This document shows, piece after piece, positions 9,182 to 17,915 of a stretch of 64,000 nucleotides of DNA (its first letter is position 1; the number at the start of each line of letters is the position of its first letter). The stretch spans positions 102,715 through 166,714 of the forward strand of contig CALKXV010000013.1 in NCBI GenBank assembly GCA_938005545.1. The letters are read 5' to 3'. The notes under the pieces are model-generated. The model was not told where the DNA came from. It did no database searches and was given only the letters and a program-made list of their open reading frames with translations. Source of the stretch: an uncultured Paracoccaceae bacterium (GTDB taxonomy: Bacteria; Pseudomonadota; Alphaproteobacteria; Rhodobacterales; Rhodobacteraceae). Both the position numbers and the translations under genes were made by a program.

Positions 9182-10460
9182 TGCTGACCCCTCCGTCGCT
9201 GGACACGGCCCAGGCCTGAATCGCGTTCTGATGAAAGATCTGGTTCGCCGCATAAGGTTCATACCAGGCCTCCCGTGTTGGCTGTACGGTACCGGCTTCG
9301 TCGGTGGCGCGGCTCATCAATGTGGCTGACTGACCGGTCCACTGCCACGGCAACTGGAATCGGGTCAGCGCACGTGACGGCGTCTGATCAGGGATCAGCG
9401 CTTCGGCCCATGATGCACCGCCATCCGCAGAAACCTCTACCTTGTTAATCCGTCCGGCACCGGACCAGGCAAGACCGCTGATCTGATAGAGGCCCTTTGC
9501 GCCCGGCTCCCTGCCCGGCGAAGGGGATGTGATGACGGATTTTACGCCCATCTCATAGGTGAACTGGCGCGATTTACCGTCTTTTTGCAGCAAGGTATAT
9601 TTTGATGTCTCGTCTTTTGCATGCACGGGGGCAGAGACAACCTTGACCCGGCGCAGCCATTTGACGTTCATGCTGCCCTGCCATCCGGGCACGACCAACC
9701 GCATCGGATAGCCCTGTTCTGGGCGAAGCCTTTCGCCATTCTGATAAAGCGCGATGAACGCGTCCCCATCAATAGCTTTCTCGATCGGGATGGAGCGGCT
9801 CATCTTGGCAGCATCACCGCCCTCGGCGACCAGCCATTTACCCTGGGGTGACACGCCGGCTTCTTCAAGCAGTTGCGCCAGTGAAACACCTGCCCACTCG
9901 GCGTTTCCGATCAGACCGTGGATCTCACCGGCTGTCCGTTGCTGCGCCTCGTCAAAGCTGTTGAATAGGCTGTTGCCAGCACATTCAATGAAGCAGGTCT
10001 TTGTTACCATCGGATAGCGCAGCAACGCTTCAACCGTGAACACAAGCGGGCGCTCAACCAGACCATGGATCGCAAATTGATGCTCGGCTGGATCAATCTC
10101 GGGGATGCCGCTGTGATGCCGCTCAAAGAAAAGACCGTTTGGTGTTATCGTTCCAGCAAGCTTTTCTAAGGGCGTGAATGAGACGCCCGACCCATCTCCG
10201 ATACCCTCAGGAAACAAAGGTAGTGTCGGGCGCACCACTTCGTTTTCAAAAGGTGACGGCTGACCATAACCGGTCAGATCAAGGCCGGGCGAAGAGCTCC
10301 AATCAGGAACTCTCAGCTCCTCTGCATGAACAATTCCAGAAGATAGACCCATTGCACCTAAGGTGGGGAGACCAGTGCGAAGCAACCAGCGCCGGGAAAC
10401 GAGACCATTTCCAGCGGTGTGCTCTTCCGTGCTAAGGGGGAGAAGCTTAGAGGAAGTCAT
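9168..10460 (-). CDS. soxC: SoxC-like molybdopterin sulfite/sulfane dehydrogenase, Tat-exported
   Basis: A 430-residue sulfite-oxidase-family protein with a twin-arginine leader (SRRWLLRTGLPTLGAMGLSS). The molybdenum-coordinating cysteine is C160 in CFIECAGNSLFNS. Diagnostic SoxC stretches include FFERHHSGIPEIDP, GYPMRLVVPGWQGSMNVKW and, near the end, VQPTREAWYEP with the Mo-co dimerisation domain. The start at 10460 follows an AAGG. SoxC with SoxD normally oxidises protein-bound sulfane sulfur on SoxYZ, but no soxXYZAB gene is present, so a stand-alone sulfite or other periplasmic substrate is likely (inference). Confidence 0.85.
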   Translation of the reverse strand: MTSSKLLPLSTEEHTAGNGLVSRRWLLRTGLPTLGAMGLSSGIVHAEELRVPDWSSSPGLDLTGYGQPSPFENEVVRPTLPLFPEGIGDGSGVSFTPLEKLAGTITPNGLFFERHHSGIPEIDPAEHQFAIHGLVERPLVFTVEALLRYPMVTKTCFIECAGNSLFNSFDEAQQRTAGEIHGLIGNAEWAGVSLAQLLEEAGVSPQGKWLVAEGGDAAKMSRSIPIEKAIDGDAFIALYQNGERLRPEQGYPMRLVVPGWQGSMNVKWLRRVKVVSAPVHAKDETSKYTLLQKDGKSRQFTYEMGVKSVITSPSPGREPGAKGLYQISGLAWSGAGRINKVEVSADGGASWAEALIPDQTPSRALTRFQLPWQWTGQSATLMSRATDEAGTVQPTREAWYEPYAANQIFHQNAIQAWAVSSDGGVSNVYA

Positions 10461-10511
10461 TTCGGATTTACCTTCTAAAATTTGGTTCAATCGGACAGTA
10501 GAGGAGGGTTG

Positions 10512-11375
10512 TTAACTAGATGCTTTGATCCGCGTGACAGCGTCTTCGGTCCACCAAACGCCATTTGCAACCATGCGGTAATTGATCAATGCCGCCAGAT
10601 AGCCATCGCCTTCGGGGACTTTTGCGCCAGCCGTCGCGTCACGAACAACCGCAACTTCATATCCAAGCTCAAGCATCTCATAGAGGTGAGCTTGAACGCA
10701 CAAATTCGCCGACATACCGCCCAAGATCACCTTGTCGATGCCTTGCTTTCGCATCTGCAGGTTCAGATCATTCTGCGCCGGTCCGTAAATCTTGTGAGGC
10801 GAACAGACCACTGTCTTGCCGTCATTGATGTACTTTTTGTACTGAGGCATCCAATCCGCGCCTGACCCGTCGAAGTTGTCGACGTTAAGTGCACTTTCAC
10901 GATCGAACATTTTGATCGCGTGCATCGTTTTTTCCAACGTGCCTTCAAATTTCCACTTGTGGTCGTGCGGATAGTAATAATGAGGGGAAATGAAGACGGG
11001 CATATCCACCGACTTGGCGGCTTCGAACAACTTCTCAATGTTGTCGACTGTTTGTTGTTCTGTCACGCTTTCGCCAACGACGCCCCAAGTGACGCCCTTT
11101 TCAGACAGAAAATCGACCTGCGGGTCGACGATGACCAAGGCGGTTCTTCCGGGCTCGATCTCCATATCGACTTCAGGCAAGCCACCCTTTTCAGGGTCGG
11201 CATACAGCGCTTCGGCCTCATCTGTCGCGGCGTTTACAGCACCAGACATCCCGGTTGTCACCGCAGCTGTTGCCGCGGCAAGCGTTATGCCGCTATTTGC
11301 AAGTAAACGGCGCCGTGACTGGTCGATCTGGCCCGGGTCTGCTTCACACCCACATGGGTTGGTCGTTTCGTCCAC
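10512..11375 (-). CDS. Tat-exported isochorismatase-family cysteine hydrolase
   Basis: A 287-residue protein beginning at GTG 11375, chosen because AGAAGGAG lies 7 bases upstream. The twin-arginine region QSRRRLLANSG and following hydrophobic stretch indicate Tat export. The hydrolase core carries the Asp-Lys-Cys triad: D84 in VIVDPQVDFL, Lys in CSPHKIYGP, Cys in MSANLCVQAH. Family members hydrolyse amides or vinyl ethers (nicotinamide, N-carbamoyl compounds, isochorismate). A periplasmic form is uncommon. It is the first gene of the minus-strand block, 51 bp upstream of soxC. Confidence 0.85.
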   Translation of the reverse strand: MDETTNPCGCEADPGQIDQSRRRLLANSGITLAAATAAVTTGMSGAVNAATDEAEALYADPEKGGLPEVDMEIEPGRTALVIVDPQVDFLSEKGVTWGVVGESVTEQQTVDNIEKLFEAAKSVDMPVFISPHYYYPHDHKWKFEGTLEKTMHAIKMFDRESALNVDNFDGSGADWMPQYKKYINDGKTVVCSPHKIYGPAQNDLNLQMRKQGIDKVILGGMSANLCVQAHLYEMLELGYEVAVVRDATAGAKVPEGDGYLAALINYRMVANGVWWTEDAVTRIKASS

Positions 11376-11884
11376 AGGTCCACTCCTTCTTCTGTTTGTC
11401 TTTGGAGCATGATGCGCGTTCGAGGGCTCCCATGATTTCAGAAAACGTTGGCAGATCCCAAATTCTTGCAGAAATCAGTTTTCTTTCCACCCTTCGTCGG
11501 GACTAATTTGGACTATCTTGCAGGGGGAACATGTGACGCCAGAGACATTATACGGTACCATCTGCATTGGCTTCACCGGCAGACGTGTTGTGCACGCTTG
11601 CTATGAGTCTAAGCAGTGTAAGCCGCTATCTCGGCACGCCTTCACAAAACTAAAACCAATCCATTCTGCGAATTGTTACCGGCTCTAAATTGGAACATGC
11701 GGTCAAAGATTTACCGTTTTGCGTTTAAAGTAGCACTTAAAATCCTGAACAATGGAAACGCATCGCAGCATTCTGGCACCGCCGCAATATTTCGATATCA
11801 CACCATCTAAAATGGCATCAATCTGATGAGAAAGTGGAATTTCGAAGATCCCTGAAAAATCGCTGCCGGCAAGGAGTGCCAACC
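11376..11884. other. Divergent intergenic region
   Basis: This 509-bp gap separates the cysteine hydrolase/soxCD block (minus) from the P460 genes (plus) and must hold both promoters. I saw no open frame, no clear palindromic operator and no IS end. Confidence 0.5.
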
Positions 11885-12469
11885 ATGTTAACAGCTTGCA
11901 GACAAGTTAGTCCTACAACGCTAATTGCCATCGGTATCACTTCAATTTTTCTGTCAGCGACAATCGGTCAAGGACAAACCGCTGCTGATCCTTCAAGTTC
12001 TGTCGATCAAGCCGGAAATATTCGGGTTCCAGATGTGAACTATCGCAAAGAGTGGATCGCCCTAGGCACCTGGGCTGTTGCCGCTGATGAGGGGGGGCTT
12101 GGTTCCAACGGCATGCACGTCGTGTACACACAGGAAGAAACGATCACAGCCTATCTTGAGACAGGCAAATTTCCTGACGGCGCCGTTCTTGTGAAAGAGC
12201 TGCTAGGTACCGAAACCGCCGAAATGACAACTGGAACCATCAGCCGAGCTGGCGAAGTCGAAGGTTGGTTCGTTATGGTCAAAGATTCAACTGGCAAATT
12301 CGAAGACACAAACGGCCTTTGGGGTGAAGGCTGGGGTTGGGCATACTTTGGTGCTGACAACAGTGCTGAGACAACAACGACAGACTATGAATCAGAGTGT
12401 TTAGGCTGTCACGTTCCCGCGCAGGATAACGACTGGATCTACACCGAAGGCTATCCAGTCCTGAGATAA
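11885..12469 (+). CDS. Cytochrome P460 family protein, exported (copy 1)
   Basis: A 194-residue protein with a hydrophobic signal peptide (to ~35), the P460 fold signature (YRKEWIALGTWAV, then YLETGKFPDGAVLVKELLG, then GWGWAYFG) and a C-terminal haem site CLGCH. P460 cytochromes oxidise hydroxylamine or bind NO, and relatives act as cytochrome c'-beta. The ATG at 11885 has AAGGAG 9 bases upstream. It is followed 97 bp later by a divergent paralogue. Whether the Lys-haem crosslink of true P460 exists cannot be decided from sequence by eye. Confidence 0.82.
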   Translation: MLTACRQVSPTTLIAIGITSIFLSATIGQGQTAADPSSSVDQAGNIRVPDVNYRKEWIALGTWAVAADEGGLGSNGMHVVYTQEETITAYLETGKFPDGAVLVKELLGTETAEMTTGTISRAGEVEGWFVMVKDSTGKFEDTNGLWGEGWGWAYFGADNSAETTTTDYESECLGCHVPAQDNDWIYTEGYPVLR

Positions 12470-12566
12470 ACTTCGCATATCAACTCAATAATCCGATGGT
12501 TGCGGACGCCGTCCAGTCAACTGAAGTCCTTAAAAAACTGAAACCCTTATATAAAGGAATACCAAA

Positions 12567-13166
12567 ATGAAAAAGCGATACACATTTGCATTGACGCTCG
12601 CTGCCGTGGCGGCCATGGGAGCAATTGGTCACGGATCGTTTAAACCTGCCGTCGCGCAGCAATCTGAGAATTGGAAGCCTGTTTGGACAGCGGATGGTCA
12701 ATTGCAGTTGCCGACCGGATACCGTGAATGGGTTTACCTGGGTTCGCCTCTCACGCCAAATGCATTGAACGGTGGTGCTGCCGGCTTCCCCGAGTATCAC
12801 AACGTTTACATGCACCCCGAAGTATACGCGATCTATAAAGAGACGAAGACGTTTCCTGAGGGTACCATCCTGTTGAAAGAGCTTCAGCTGACTCTGGAAG
12901 CTCAGGAAGACGACGGTTCCCGATCAGAAGTCTCGGGTCGTGGATTTTTCCCTGGCGCGTATAACGGTATCGACATTGCCGTGAAGGACTCGTCCCGTTT
13001 TGCCGATAGTCAAAATTGGGGTTACTTTAACTTCGGTCACCACGCACCACCTTATGCTCAGACAGCGGCTGCCGCACCGACAGAAGCCTGTGCGTCTTGC
13101 CACATCGACAATGCAGACGAAGACATGGTTTTCACTCGCTTCTACGCCATTTTGGGCGCAGAATGA
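12567..13166 (+). CDS. Cytochrome P460 family protein, exported (copy 2)
   Basis: A 199-residue paralogue of the preceding gene: signal peptide ending near PAVAQQ, YREWVYLGSPLTPN, KTFPEGTILLKELQLT, NWGYFNFGHHAPP, and haem site CASCH near the C-terminus. SD AAGGAATACC precedes the ATG at 12567. Identity to copy 1 is limited to the family motifs, so the duplication is old or the two were acquired together. The role is presumably periplasmic handling of hydroxylamine/NO or a similar redox ligand, in step with the neighbouring OsmC gene. Confidence 0.82.
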   Translation: MKKRYTFALTLAAVAAMGAIGHGSFKPAVAQQSENWKPVWTADGQLQLPTGYREWVYLGSPLTPNALNGGAAGFPEYHNVYMHPEVYAIYKETKTFPEGTILLKELQLTLEAQEDDGSRSEVSGRGFFPGAYNGIDIAVKDSSRFADSQNWGYFNFGHHAPPYAQTAAAAPTEACASCHIDNADEDMVFTRFYAILGAE

Positions 13167-13328
13167 AAGCTCTTGCCGGAGGGGTCGATCCTTGGATCCC
13201 TCCATCTTCTTGAGACAATTGGTGATGGGGTTCAACCGGATACGAAGGTCATGAGTTTGCTTCGATCATCCTAGGATCTGCAATCGCACAATCCAGAATT
13301 GGCCGCGAATAGAAATGAAAGCACAGTC

Positions 13329-13853
13329 ATGACCCAAAATACAAAACAATCAGCAGAATTGGCAAAAACGGTGCATTCAACAGAAAGCGGCGATGCCAAC
13401 GAAGAGAAACCCGAAACCGCGCGCGCAACCGAAACCACGGGTGGGAAGTTTCAACAAATCGTCACGAGCGGCAACCACCGTGTTATGGCCGATGAACCTG
13501 TCGGCTACGGTGGTCTCGATACTGGCTTGTCGCCTTACGACTTCTTGTCATCTGCGGTGGCCACCTGTACCGCAATGACTCTGCGGGTCTATGCCGAGCA
13601 CAAGTCCCTTCCGCTGGGTCGCATCAGTGTGGGCGTTACACATGCCAAAGTGCATATGGATGATATGACTACTGCCGCAACATCTGACAAAAAATCCAGT
13701 GGATACATTGATCGCTTCCAGCGGTCGATCTCAATCGAAGGTGATCTAACGGACGACCTTCGCGACAAATTGATTTCGATTGCTGACAAATGCCCTGTTA
13801 GTAAGACACTTGAACGTTCGTCCCAAATTGTCACAGTATTTGGTGACAGCTGA
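13329..13853 (+). CDS. OsmC/Ohr-family thiol peroxidase-like protein
   Basis: A 174-residue OsmC-fold protein with both redox cysteines: C80 in SSAVATCTAMTLRVYA and C155 in ADKCPVSKTLE. The N-terminal ~35 residues are polar and low-complexity. The core (GKFQQIVTSGNHRVMADEP, GGLDTGLSPYDFL) matches the C-terminal OsmC domain of the alpha/beta-hydrolase-OsmC fusion family, not a free-standing OsmC or Ohr. The hydrolase half is absent here, but a matching stand-alone hydrolase occurs at 61749-62486. Start at ATG 13329; the SD is weak. Likely organic hydroperoxide or reactive sulfur handling. Confidence 0.83.
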   Translation: MTQNTKQSAELAKTVHSTESGDANEEKPETARATETTGGKFQQIVTSGNHRVMADEPVGYGGLDTGLSPYDFLSSAVATCTAMTLRVYAEHKSLPLGRISVGVTHAKVHMDDMTTAATSDKKSSGYIDRFQRSISIEGDLTDDLRDKLISIADKCPVSKTLERSSQIVTVFGDS

Positions 13854-14102
13854 CGCCGCAGAATTTTGCCTCAAGCGCGCCCTCATCCGGTGACAAATAG
13901 CGTTCGGTCCGCTCCACAACCGCCGTTGGGCTACCTTCGCACGAAGCGCGTTCAATGAGGAAACCGACGGAATTACAAAGGGCTGCGATCTGTCACGTAG
14001 GGGCGCCAAGCTCGCGAGCAGGAAACAACCGCCACAGGAAAGCACATGACTTTGGTATGATGTTCGGTCATACTTCAAGTAGTGCTTCAAAACAGGCTTT
14101 CT

Positions 14103-14645
14103 CTAAGTTGCTTCGCGCGATTTTGGTTCCATTTGCGCACCAACCATCCAGGATATCTCGTCTATTTTCCGAGAAAGCTCACTCAGAAGATCAGCAGAAC
14201 AATTATCGTTGAGCTCTGCAACAGTCTTTACGCTGGCGCGAACAAGAATCTTCAGCTGGAAGATCGAACTTGAAAAGGCTTCAATATGATTTGTCGTTGA
14301 TGCGATATTCAGCGGGTAGTCGGGGAGGTGCGTGTCCTTAGCCGCCGCTTGGATTGTGCCTTTCACCTGTCCGCCCAACGCTGCGATCCGTTCAGCTACA
14401 ATGTCAGCATGGTCATTCAACTCGGCGTTTACCTTGTCAAAGAACTCGTGCAACGCCAAAAATTCCCGCCCTTGCACAGTCCAGTGAACCTGTTTCGCGT
14501 GACTAGCCAAGTCGATAAGATCATACAAGCGCTGCTGCAGCACTTCGCATACATCATCGTTTGGTGGGACAAATCTATTAGGCATTGTGTAACTCGCTTT
14601 TGTGTCTAGCAGACGTTTGCATTTTCGCGCGGTCCTTGTGGTCAT
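14103..14645 (-). CDS. dps: Dps family DNA-binding ferritin-like protein (copy 1)
   Basis: A 180-residue Dps. The ferroxidase helix-A/B segment is visible as LIDLASHAKQVHWTVQGREF then LHEFFDKVNAELNDHADIVAERI. The start at 14645 was chosen for AAGGAG 10 bases upstream; 14585 (MPNRFVPPNDD) is an alternative that would remove a basic N-terminal tail (TTRTARKCKR) plausibly used for DNA contact. Dps oxidises Fe(II) with peroxide and protects DNA. A second dps lies at 25083-25529. Confidence 0.85.
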   Translation of the reverse strand: MTTRTARKCKRLLDTKASYTMPNRFVPPNDDVCEVLQQRLYDLIDLASHAKQVHWTVQGREFLALHEFFDKVNAELNDHADIVAERIAALGGQVKGTIQAAAKDTHLPDYPLNIASTTNHIEAFSSSIFQLKILVRASVKTVAELNDNCSADLLSELSRKIDEISWMVGAQMEPKSREAT

Positions 14646-14972
14646 GCGGCAGCTTCTCCTTATCGTTTGGGAACTTCGGAAGACAAGACCCACTCACACC
14701 ATGCGGCATTACGCTAAACACTATCGCGCAGTTGTAAGAGGATATCCCAGAATCTTGCTAAATTTCTGAGGAGTAAGAGTTTTTTCTGAAACCTTGATAA
14801 GGTATTTTAAGGGGTTACCTACCTCTTCTACAATAACATTGCTGACGTCACGTCAGCTAATTGCACTCATGGAAATCAATTTTTGGTGCCCTGAGATTAA
14901 TGACCCAGCGCCCTGATCCGGGTCGTTCAGGTGTAGAATCCGTTCCTGTTTCTTTCTGTTGATTGGGTTGTG
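14646..14972. other. Intergenic region upstream of dps
   Basis: A 327-bp stretch between dps (minus) and an IS3 remnant. It should carry the dps promoter; I saw no convincing palindrome and no gene. Confidence 0.4.
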
Positions 14973-15213
14973 GTCAAGGCCGAGTGGTGCGGTTGAGAAT
15001 TTCAAAGAAGGCCGGAGCCAGTCCGCCAAGTGATGTGCGTGTTCGTTCTGTGTTGTAGTCGATCCTCCAGTTTTCCATGATCTTCCGCGCCTCAGCGAGG
15101 TTATCGTAGATATGTTCATTCTATTCGCCCTGGTGCCTGCCGTTGAATAACTCGACAAAGGTATTTTTCATCAGCGTTCCCGGTGCGATGTAATGCCAGC
15201 CGGCGCCAGTATC
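14973..15213 (-). pseudogene. IS3-family transposase (OrfB) remnant
   Basis: Reading minus-strand from 15213, the peptide [20 protein letters not shown], then a stop, then NEHIYDNLAEARKIMENWRI, then DYNTERTRTSLGGLAPAFFE is the C-terminal end of an IS3-type integrase. An in-frame TAG sits where a conserved Cys/Leu would be, and the upstream catalytic D-D part is missing. It is a dead fragment. No terminal inverted repeats were recognised. The next ~240 bp up to the AraC gene hold nothing I recognise. Confidence 0.75.
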
Positions 15214-15455
15214 CTAGGTCAGCAACGTTAGATAAAACTTATCAAACGCCGCGACGGCTTGGCTATCGATCCAATCAAATATGACACCATAGACTCCCCT
15301 TGGCCGCGTCGATAGTTTCAGAATCTTGCGGTTAGTTGCACCAATCAGCGTCCAGAAGCTGGATTTGGCAGTATGTCGTGCTATGGTCCAGCCAACGAAG
15401 GACGCCAACGTTGTCCAAAGCGCTGGCCATCAAGTTTCGAATTGGGAGTGATCAA

Positions 15456-16301
15456 ATGCAAGCTGCACGGCAAGCCGAATGGCCCAGGAACGGTAAGGCT
15501 ATAGGATATGGAGACTTGACTTTCGGCTATGCAGCCCCGGTCGAGAATCTCGACACTGAAGCTGTGATGCCATTTAGTATCGTGGCTCTTCACCAGAGTT
15601 CATTTGTAGCTGATGCTGCTCTAGGCGGTCGCAAAATGCAGCGCTCCAGCGTGAAGGCAGGCGAATTTTCGTACATTCCAAAAGGCGTTTGGCAAAAAAC
15701 ATCATCCGAGAAATCCGGGGCTTACCTTTACCTGGTTTTTGACGACGGGCTTCGTCAGCGCTGCGAGGCCGAGCTTGGTGTCTCTAAACCTCTCTTTGAT
15801 CCAATAGACTTCCACCCTCGACTAGAACGTAGCCCGCAATACTCGGCTCTGATCAACGACTTTCTTGGATCAGAGGGGCTGGGTGGTCGGATGCGTGCGG
15901 AGGCTTTGGCGTCGCTGCTCGTCTGTGAAATTCTAAATTTCCGGGGGGCCACGCATGAAGCCGTACGTGTTGGCTTGGGCAAGTTCAAGGTTGCCCAGAT
16001 CTTGGAATATATCGATGAACACACCGATGAGGAATTATCCTTAGCAACGCTCGCAGAGATCGCGGGTGTCAGCGTTTTCCATTTCTCTAGGATGTTTAAG
16101 ATTGATACCGGGATGACACCTCACAAATTTGTGCTGCGTCACAGAGTAAACAAAGCGCGCGAAATGCTCGAACGCGATGACATGCCCCTTGCAGAAATCG
16201 CTTATGAGGTTGGATTTTCGTCACAAAGTCACATGATCTCAAGCTTTAAGCGCTTCGTGGGAACAAGTCCCGGACGGTATCGTAAGATTATCAAGCACTG
16301 A
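15456..16301 (+). CDS. AraC-family transcriptional regulator (copy 1)
   Basis: A 281-residue AraC/XylS regulator. The N-terminal cupin-like effector domain includes AGEFSYIPKGVWQKT. The C-terminal double helix-turn-helix is seen in LSLATLAEIAGVSVFHFSRM and IAYEVGFSSQSHMISSFKRF. The ATG at 15456 follows GGGAG at good distance, so upstream codons in frame are ignored. It resembles the two AraC genes at 60-63.5 kb (shared LGGRMRAEALASLL-type linker and the FSSQSH helix). Target unknown. Confidence 0.87.
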   Translation: MQAARQAEWPRNGKAIGYGDLTFGYAAPVENLDTEAVMPFSIVALHQSSFVADAALGGRKMQRSSVKAGEFSYIPKGVWQKTSSEKSGAYLYLVFDDGLRQRCEAELGVSKPLFDPIDFHPRLERSPQYSALINDFLGSEGLGGRMRAEALASLLVCEILNFRGATHEAVRVGLGKFKVAQILEYIDEHTDEELSLATLAEIAGVSVFHFSRMFKIDTGMTPHKFVLRHRVNKAREMLERDDMPLAEIAYEVGFSSQSHMISSFKRFVGTSPGRYRKIIKH

Positions 16302-16512
16302 ATTGAAATAGAAACCAAAGTTCGGCCTGATCATCTGGTTTTTGCCGGGGCAGTTTTTTTTGGTTGCCGTTGTGGCTGGGGCTGAAGTTATCGCGATGAT
16401 ATGGTGATTGTAACGGTCCATCCATTTGCCGTCGAATGGAACGACTTAATATTTTTGGAATGCGTTTGTTTGAGAATTCATTGTCGTATTCTTTGACCAT
16501 CGATCGTCTTGG

Positions 16513-17193
16513 CTAGGGAAATGATGTTTCCGGAAACGTTAGCCGAATATTTGTACCTTGTGGTTCAACTGAATTAATCGTCATCCGAATACCCATCGCC
16601 TCAACCAATTGTCTAACGTTTCGCAATCCTACCCCGTGAACTGGCGCGCATTCATTGTTTGCAGATCTTAACACGCTGGGTGGTCGACAAACACGGCTTG
16701 GCATTCCTGAGCCATTGTCACGAATATCGACATATGGCAGCTGTGTTTCCGGTTCAATTCCAATGTGGATCCGAACAATACCAAAATTCGACGACAACAC
16801 GGCCTTTCTTGCATTGTCTGCCAGGTTGAATATTACACGGAACACTTGAAGTTTTCGAACGAAAACAACAGCGTGTTTGCTATCAGAAGAAACCTCAATA
16901 ATGTCTTTCGATCCCAGTGCGTTGAGATCAGACGCGACCTCTTGAGCGAGCGCGAACAATGCGGTCAATTCTGAGTTCGGTTCGTTCCGTTGATGTAGGG
17001 CCGCATTACAGATATCCATGCATCGATCGACACACCTTTCCATTCGCATTAGTCGCTTGCAGGCTTGCAACTGGCTAGTGTCGGTAAGGGTATCGATGTC
17101 CATCTTCAACGTTGAGATAACATTGCGAATATCGTGGAAGGGACCGGCAAATGTGACGGTCGGATCAACTGTATCATGATCTATCGGTTTCAT
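16513..17193 (-). CDS. Soluble histidine kinase-like protein
   Basis: The 226-residue protein contains a short dimerisation/phosphoacceptor helix (H20 in FAGPFHDIRNVISTLKMD) and a HATPase domain: N-box NLADNARKAVL, G1 box DIRDNGSGMP, G2 box HGVGLRNVRQL. There is no membrane segment, PAS or other sensor domain, and no response regulator gene next to it. It may receive signals through a partner protein, or be a reduced kinase. Flanked by the AraC gene (opposite strand) and the operator region at 17.5 kb. Confidence 0.78.
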   Translation of the reverse strand: MKPIDHDTVDPTVTFAGPFHDIRNVISTLKMDIDTLTDTSQLQACKRLMRMERCVDRCMDICNAALHQRNEPNSELTALFALAQEVASDLNALGSKDIIEVSSDSKHAVVFVRKLQVFRVIFNLADNARKAVLSSNFGIVRIHIGIEPETQLPYVDIRDNGSGMPSRVCRPPSVLRSANNECAPVHGVGLRNVRQLVEAMGIRMTINSVEPQGTNIRLTFPETSFP

Positions 17194-17558
17194 AGTCCAT
17201 AATTAGCCTGATCAATTCGAACTCTATATCAAATTTCATAGTAAACATCACAATATTGCACAATCTGATGAACAAGTAACAACAAAGGTGAAACGTTGAT
17301 CGGCTCGGTCCGCACACCCGAAATGCAATTGCCGGAACACCATTGGATATCACAAGCTGCCAACGATCGCCCATTTAATGTAAAGCTGGTGGATCGGTTT
17401 CAACGGCACCAACTCTCGTCAAAGAGCCCAGCGAGCGCCAGCTTTTCAGACCACGCAGAGGTGAATTTTGGAAAAGGTGTAAGGAAAGGCTTGTAAATTA
17501 TTCTACCTTCTAGTAGGTTAGTATATCCGCAAGCAACGGAGAGGCGTAAATTTTGATG
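17194..17558. other. Intergenic region with MarR-type operator
   Basis: 365 bp between the kinase gene (minus) and the decayed GST (plus). The only feature I can support is the inverted-repeat site at 17503-17516; the promoter of the plus-strand operon probably overlaps it. Confidence 0.5.
17503..17516. promoter_or_regulatory. Probable MarR operator upstream of the cupin-SDR-amine oxidase genes
   Basis: CTACCTTCTAGTAG is the exact reverse complement of the site at 21392-21405 in front of the marR gene. It contains CTAC/GTAG arms. Sharing an exact 14-mer with the regulator's own promoter region suggests the MarR protein controls the plus-strand genes downstream. Confidence 0.6.
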
Positions 17559-17881
17559 ATGAACTTGCGTGCAGAACATACGCTGGTGAGGACGATGGGT
17601 GCCTATTTCTCTCATGCGACGCAGCGGCCCGGCTTGAAGCGTATCAATGTTCTGATTAGGGCAAAAAACAGAAAGAAGTTACCAGCAAGACAATGATATA
17701 TCTCGGTGAGTTTCTGGCGGACAACACGTTTATGACCCGTGACACGTTTCCGGCCGCGGACATTATCGTGTTTGCCGGTCTGACCTTTGTTGAATTTGCA
17801 AAGGTCGAGATGCGGCAGAACCGGACGCATCTGGACGTGTGGAGCGCAAATGTTGCGGCATGTCCCGGCGTTGCAACCTGA
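17559..17881 (+). pseudogene. Decayed glutathione S-transferase C-terminal region
   Basis: From 17693 the 62-residue frame IYLGEFLADNTFMTRDTFPA, then ADIIVFAGLTFVEFAKV, reads like the C-terminal domain of a GST (staple box TFPAADI). In another frame from 17559, NLRAEHTLVRTMGAYFSHAT resembles the preceding GST helix, so a frameshift separates the two pieces and the N-domain is gone. It sits between the operator and the intact cupin gene, so it is probably the broken first gene of the operon. Confidence 0.55.
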
Positions 17882-17915
17882 ACCCTGGCGCCCTCTCAAG
17901 TTGGAAGGAAAGTAA

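Noticed and set aside
13167..13328. GGAGG/GATCC hairpin after the second P460 gene as terminator.
   Set aside because: The stem is bulged and no T-run follows; support is too weak to list.
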